64,000 bases of DNA from Cerrena zonata (taxonomy: Eukaryota > Basidiomycota > Agaricomycetes > Polyporales > Cerrenaceae), in assembly GCA_038087015.1 (NCBI GenBank), contig JASBNA010000016.1, positions 186,001 through 250,000 of the forward strand, written 5' to 3'. Positions within the stretch are counted from its first letter, which is position 1, and each line of letters opens with the position of its first letter. The notes under the pieces were generated by a model, which was not told the DNA's origin, did not search any database, and worked only from the letters and a program-made list of their open reading frames with translations. A program made the translations under genes and the position numbers. Below are positions 62,501 through 64,000 of the stretch, piece after piece.

Positions 62501-63835
62501 GAGTATCGCGACCATGGGCATTCTGTTCAAGGAAACATGAGAATATATGACGGTATTATATAGGTTTCTTACTTTGCACGCTGCAACAATCATTGCATCC
62601 ACACTAACCCGTAAAAGATGTGCATGAGGCTACAAGTGTCCCGTTAACCCGAGGGGCGGCATTTTATTCAGTTGTAATAACTCACGTCAGTATTCCCATC
62701 ATCCAAAGTTCTTGCGAGTTGAGCGAATTTCTCAGCGATGAGATTGAGAGGTCCTTCTCTTTCGGTGGTATCCGAAATCTGCACAATGAAGAGGGTGTTG
62801 AATAAGATCCCTTGGCTGGTTAAAGGCACTTGTGAATGTCAACAAACAATATTTTGCTAATGATACATCTTATATGACTCACTTGAGTTCAGTAACATCG
62901 ATAGGTTCCAGTGTTGTGGACCGTCAAGAATTCCAGGAGAAATACCATCTATGAAGACAGTCATTTCCATTTTTGAGGAAAGAAACACCTGACTGGCGGA
63001 CGTTGAGAACCCACAATCCGGCGAACTTAAAGGGACTAAAAGCTAACTCACAATGATATCGGTTCGGGAAAAGTCACATGGAATTCGTTATTAGGGTATG
63101 TTCCCTCTTTGAAGGCTATAGGCGTCATGACGTCTTTCCTGTCTACAAGTAAACGAATCTGGAGGTTTCGTCCAGCATATTTAGCTTGGTCAATGATCTT
63201 GATTCCCAGAGCTCAATCAACAGTTAGACAAGAGTATGTACAGTCATTCAACTGACACTTACCAAATAATTTGCCTACTAACGGGGTGCTAAGTGATTCC
63301 TCGGTGTTCGAGTCGGAAGCTGGATCGGGCAATGAAGACGATCTGCCGGTGATAGACACAGTAAAGCGCGAGGGGGGATCTCCGAAGGTTTCGGGTGGCA
63401 TGTACGGTCGGGGTCGCGGCGATGATGGGTCGTGGCCTTCTGAAGGCAACATACCAACGATACCTTCGCCCAACGACAGAGGTTGTCCTGAAGGTCTATT
63501 TGAAGAATCCCCCACAATAGTCAAGCCTTCGATAGCATTCAAGTCCACAATACCAGAGACACGCTCCTCTAAAAAATAATATCTTTCTCAAATAACAGGA
63601 AAACAGAATAATGAGCATACGTACTAGCGTTATGATTCGACAACGGCATGGCTCTTACACTGGAGGCGGCCAAATTCAGCGTTGGCTCGTCGGAGATCGC
63701 GCTCTGAATGTCACGAGGTTCCTCGTTTTGGATTGGATTACCCAGCGGGGATTCAGACGATGAATGACCAGCCGGAGGCATATGCCAAAAGAATTCTATG
63801 AGACGGCGAATCAACTCCCAAAGTTCCGTTAACAT
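59505..63835 (-). CDS. Large HET-domain protein with C-terminal leucine-rich region
   Basis: HET domains act in fungal allorecognition and regulated cell death. Starting at MLTELWELIRRLIEFFWHMPP, a disordered exon and a beta-rich, possibly C2-like, segment (LGIKIIDQAKYAGRNLQIRLLVD) are followed by a helical region (ISDTTEREGPLNLIAEKFAQLAR). The HET domain then reads MRFVDCKRLVEYDRLRILELVD, HIPYSAVSYVWRGN, FTWIDRLCILQ, MHSFYQECGLCIVMPDG and PWMERIWTMEEALLPPDVQILFAW. The C-terminal 500 residues resemble the leucine-rich tail of mushroom F-box proteins (LLPSIRYLSLSAFTVE, YAALLSLFDIETLRI). At least six introns; one near 60,027-60,087 has GT-AG ends and could be retained in frame. Roughly 1,300 residues. 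Upstream exon choice (62,490-63,835) is inferred. Confidence 0.75.
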
Positions 63836-64000
63836 CGAGACAATTCCTCAGAGGGAAATGGTTTGGCTAGAATGGGGTTAGCTTTGACTATATTCCATAA
63901 GTCAGCTGTTACACGCACATCCTTCACGGCTTGCACAAGTTTCTCATCTCACGACACGCTCAAAAGCTAAGTTAGAGTTTATGGGCATACAGAACCCAAA
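63836..64000. promoter_or_regulatory. Upstream region of the HET-domain gene (cut by window end)
   Basis: Presumed promoter or leader; no element recognised in the 165 bases available. Confidence 0.3.

Overview
The window looks like nuclear DNA of a mushroom-forming basidiomycete (Agaricomycetes). Protein-coding genes are dense on both strands and are cut by many introns of about 45-70 bases with GT...AG ends. Several families are typical of that class: a DUF6534 membrane protein, a fungal BTB protein, a HET-domain protein with an F-box-type leucine-rich tail, a DNMT1-type methyltransferase, and a mucin-like single-pass membrane protein. I saw no tRNA, rRNA, CRISPR array or clear transposon.

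Layout. 1-7.8 kb: dynactin p150Glued (minus, cut by the window edge), divergent from Raptor, the TORC1 scaffold (plus). 8.3-14.2 kb: exosome subunit RRP41, a cyclopropane-fatty-acid-synthase-like methyltransferase, and an alpha/beta-hydrolase gene with an in-frame stop. 15.6-27.1 kb: DUF6534 protein, tRNA dihydrouridine synthase Dus2, a NIPA-type magnesium transporter with an apparent frameshift, and exocyst subunit Exo84. 27.1-31.8 kb: a DNMT1-family cytosine-5 DNA methyltransferase. 32.4-36.0 kb: NADH-cytochrome b5 reductase Mcr1, divergent from the Hog1 stress MAP kinase. 37-41 kb: two simple-repeat tracts, a small orphan gene and a decayed MOSC-domain gene. 42.6-48.9 kb: a large RhoGEF-like protein and a BTB protein. 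49.6-54.0 kb: a small secreted protein, a LAMTOR2-like roadblock protein and COQ1 polyprenyl diphosphate synthase. 54.4-58.3 kb: a homeodomain-like DNA-binding protein and a single-pass membrane protein. 59.5-63.8 kb: a large HET-domain protein.

The most striking signal is a CpG desert. From 27,659 to 30,407 (2,749 bases) there is not one CpG, although neighbouring genes carry several per 60 bases. The desert lies inside the DNA methyltransferase gene, spans its BAH and catalytic exons and the introns between them, and leaves all catalytic motifs intact. The simplest reading is that a gene encoding a CpG methylation enzyme has itself been methylated and deaminated over a long time while selection kept the protein.

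Functional themes: Raptor and the LAMTOR2-like protein both belong to nutrient signalling to TORC1. Hog1 provides osmotic and stress signalling, and two CRE-type palindromes (targets of ATF/CREB factors in other fungi) lie in nearby intergenic DNA. Three genes (hydrolase, NIPA, MOSC) carry stops or frameshifts that are either real decay or sequence errors.
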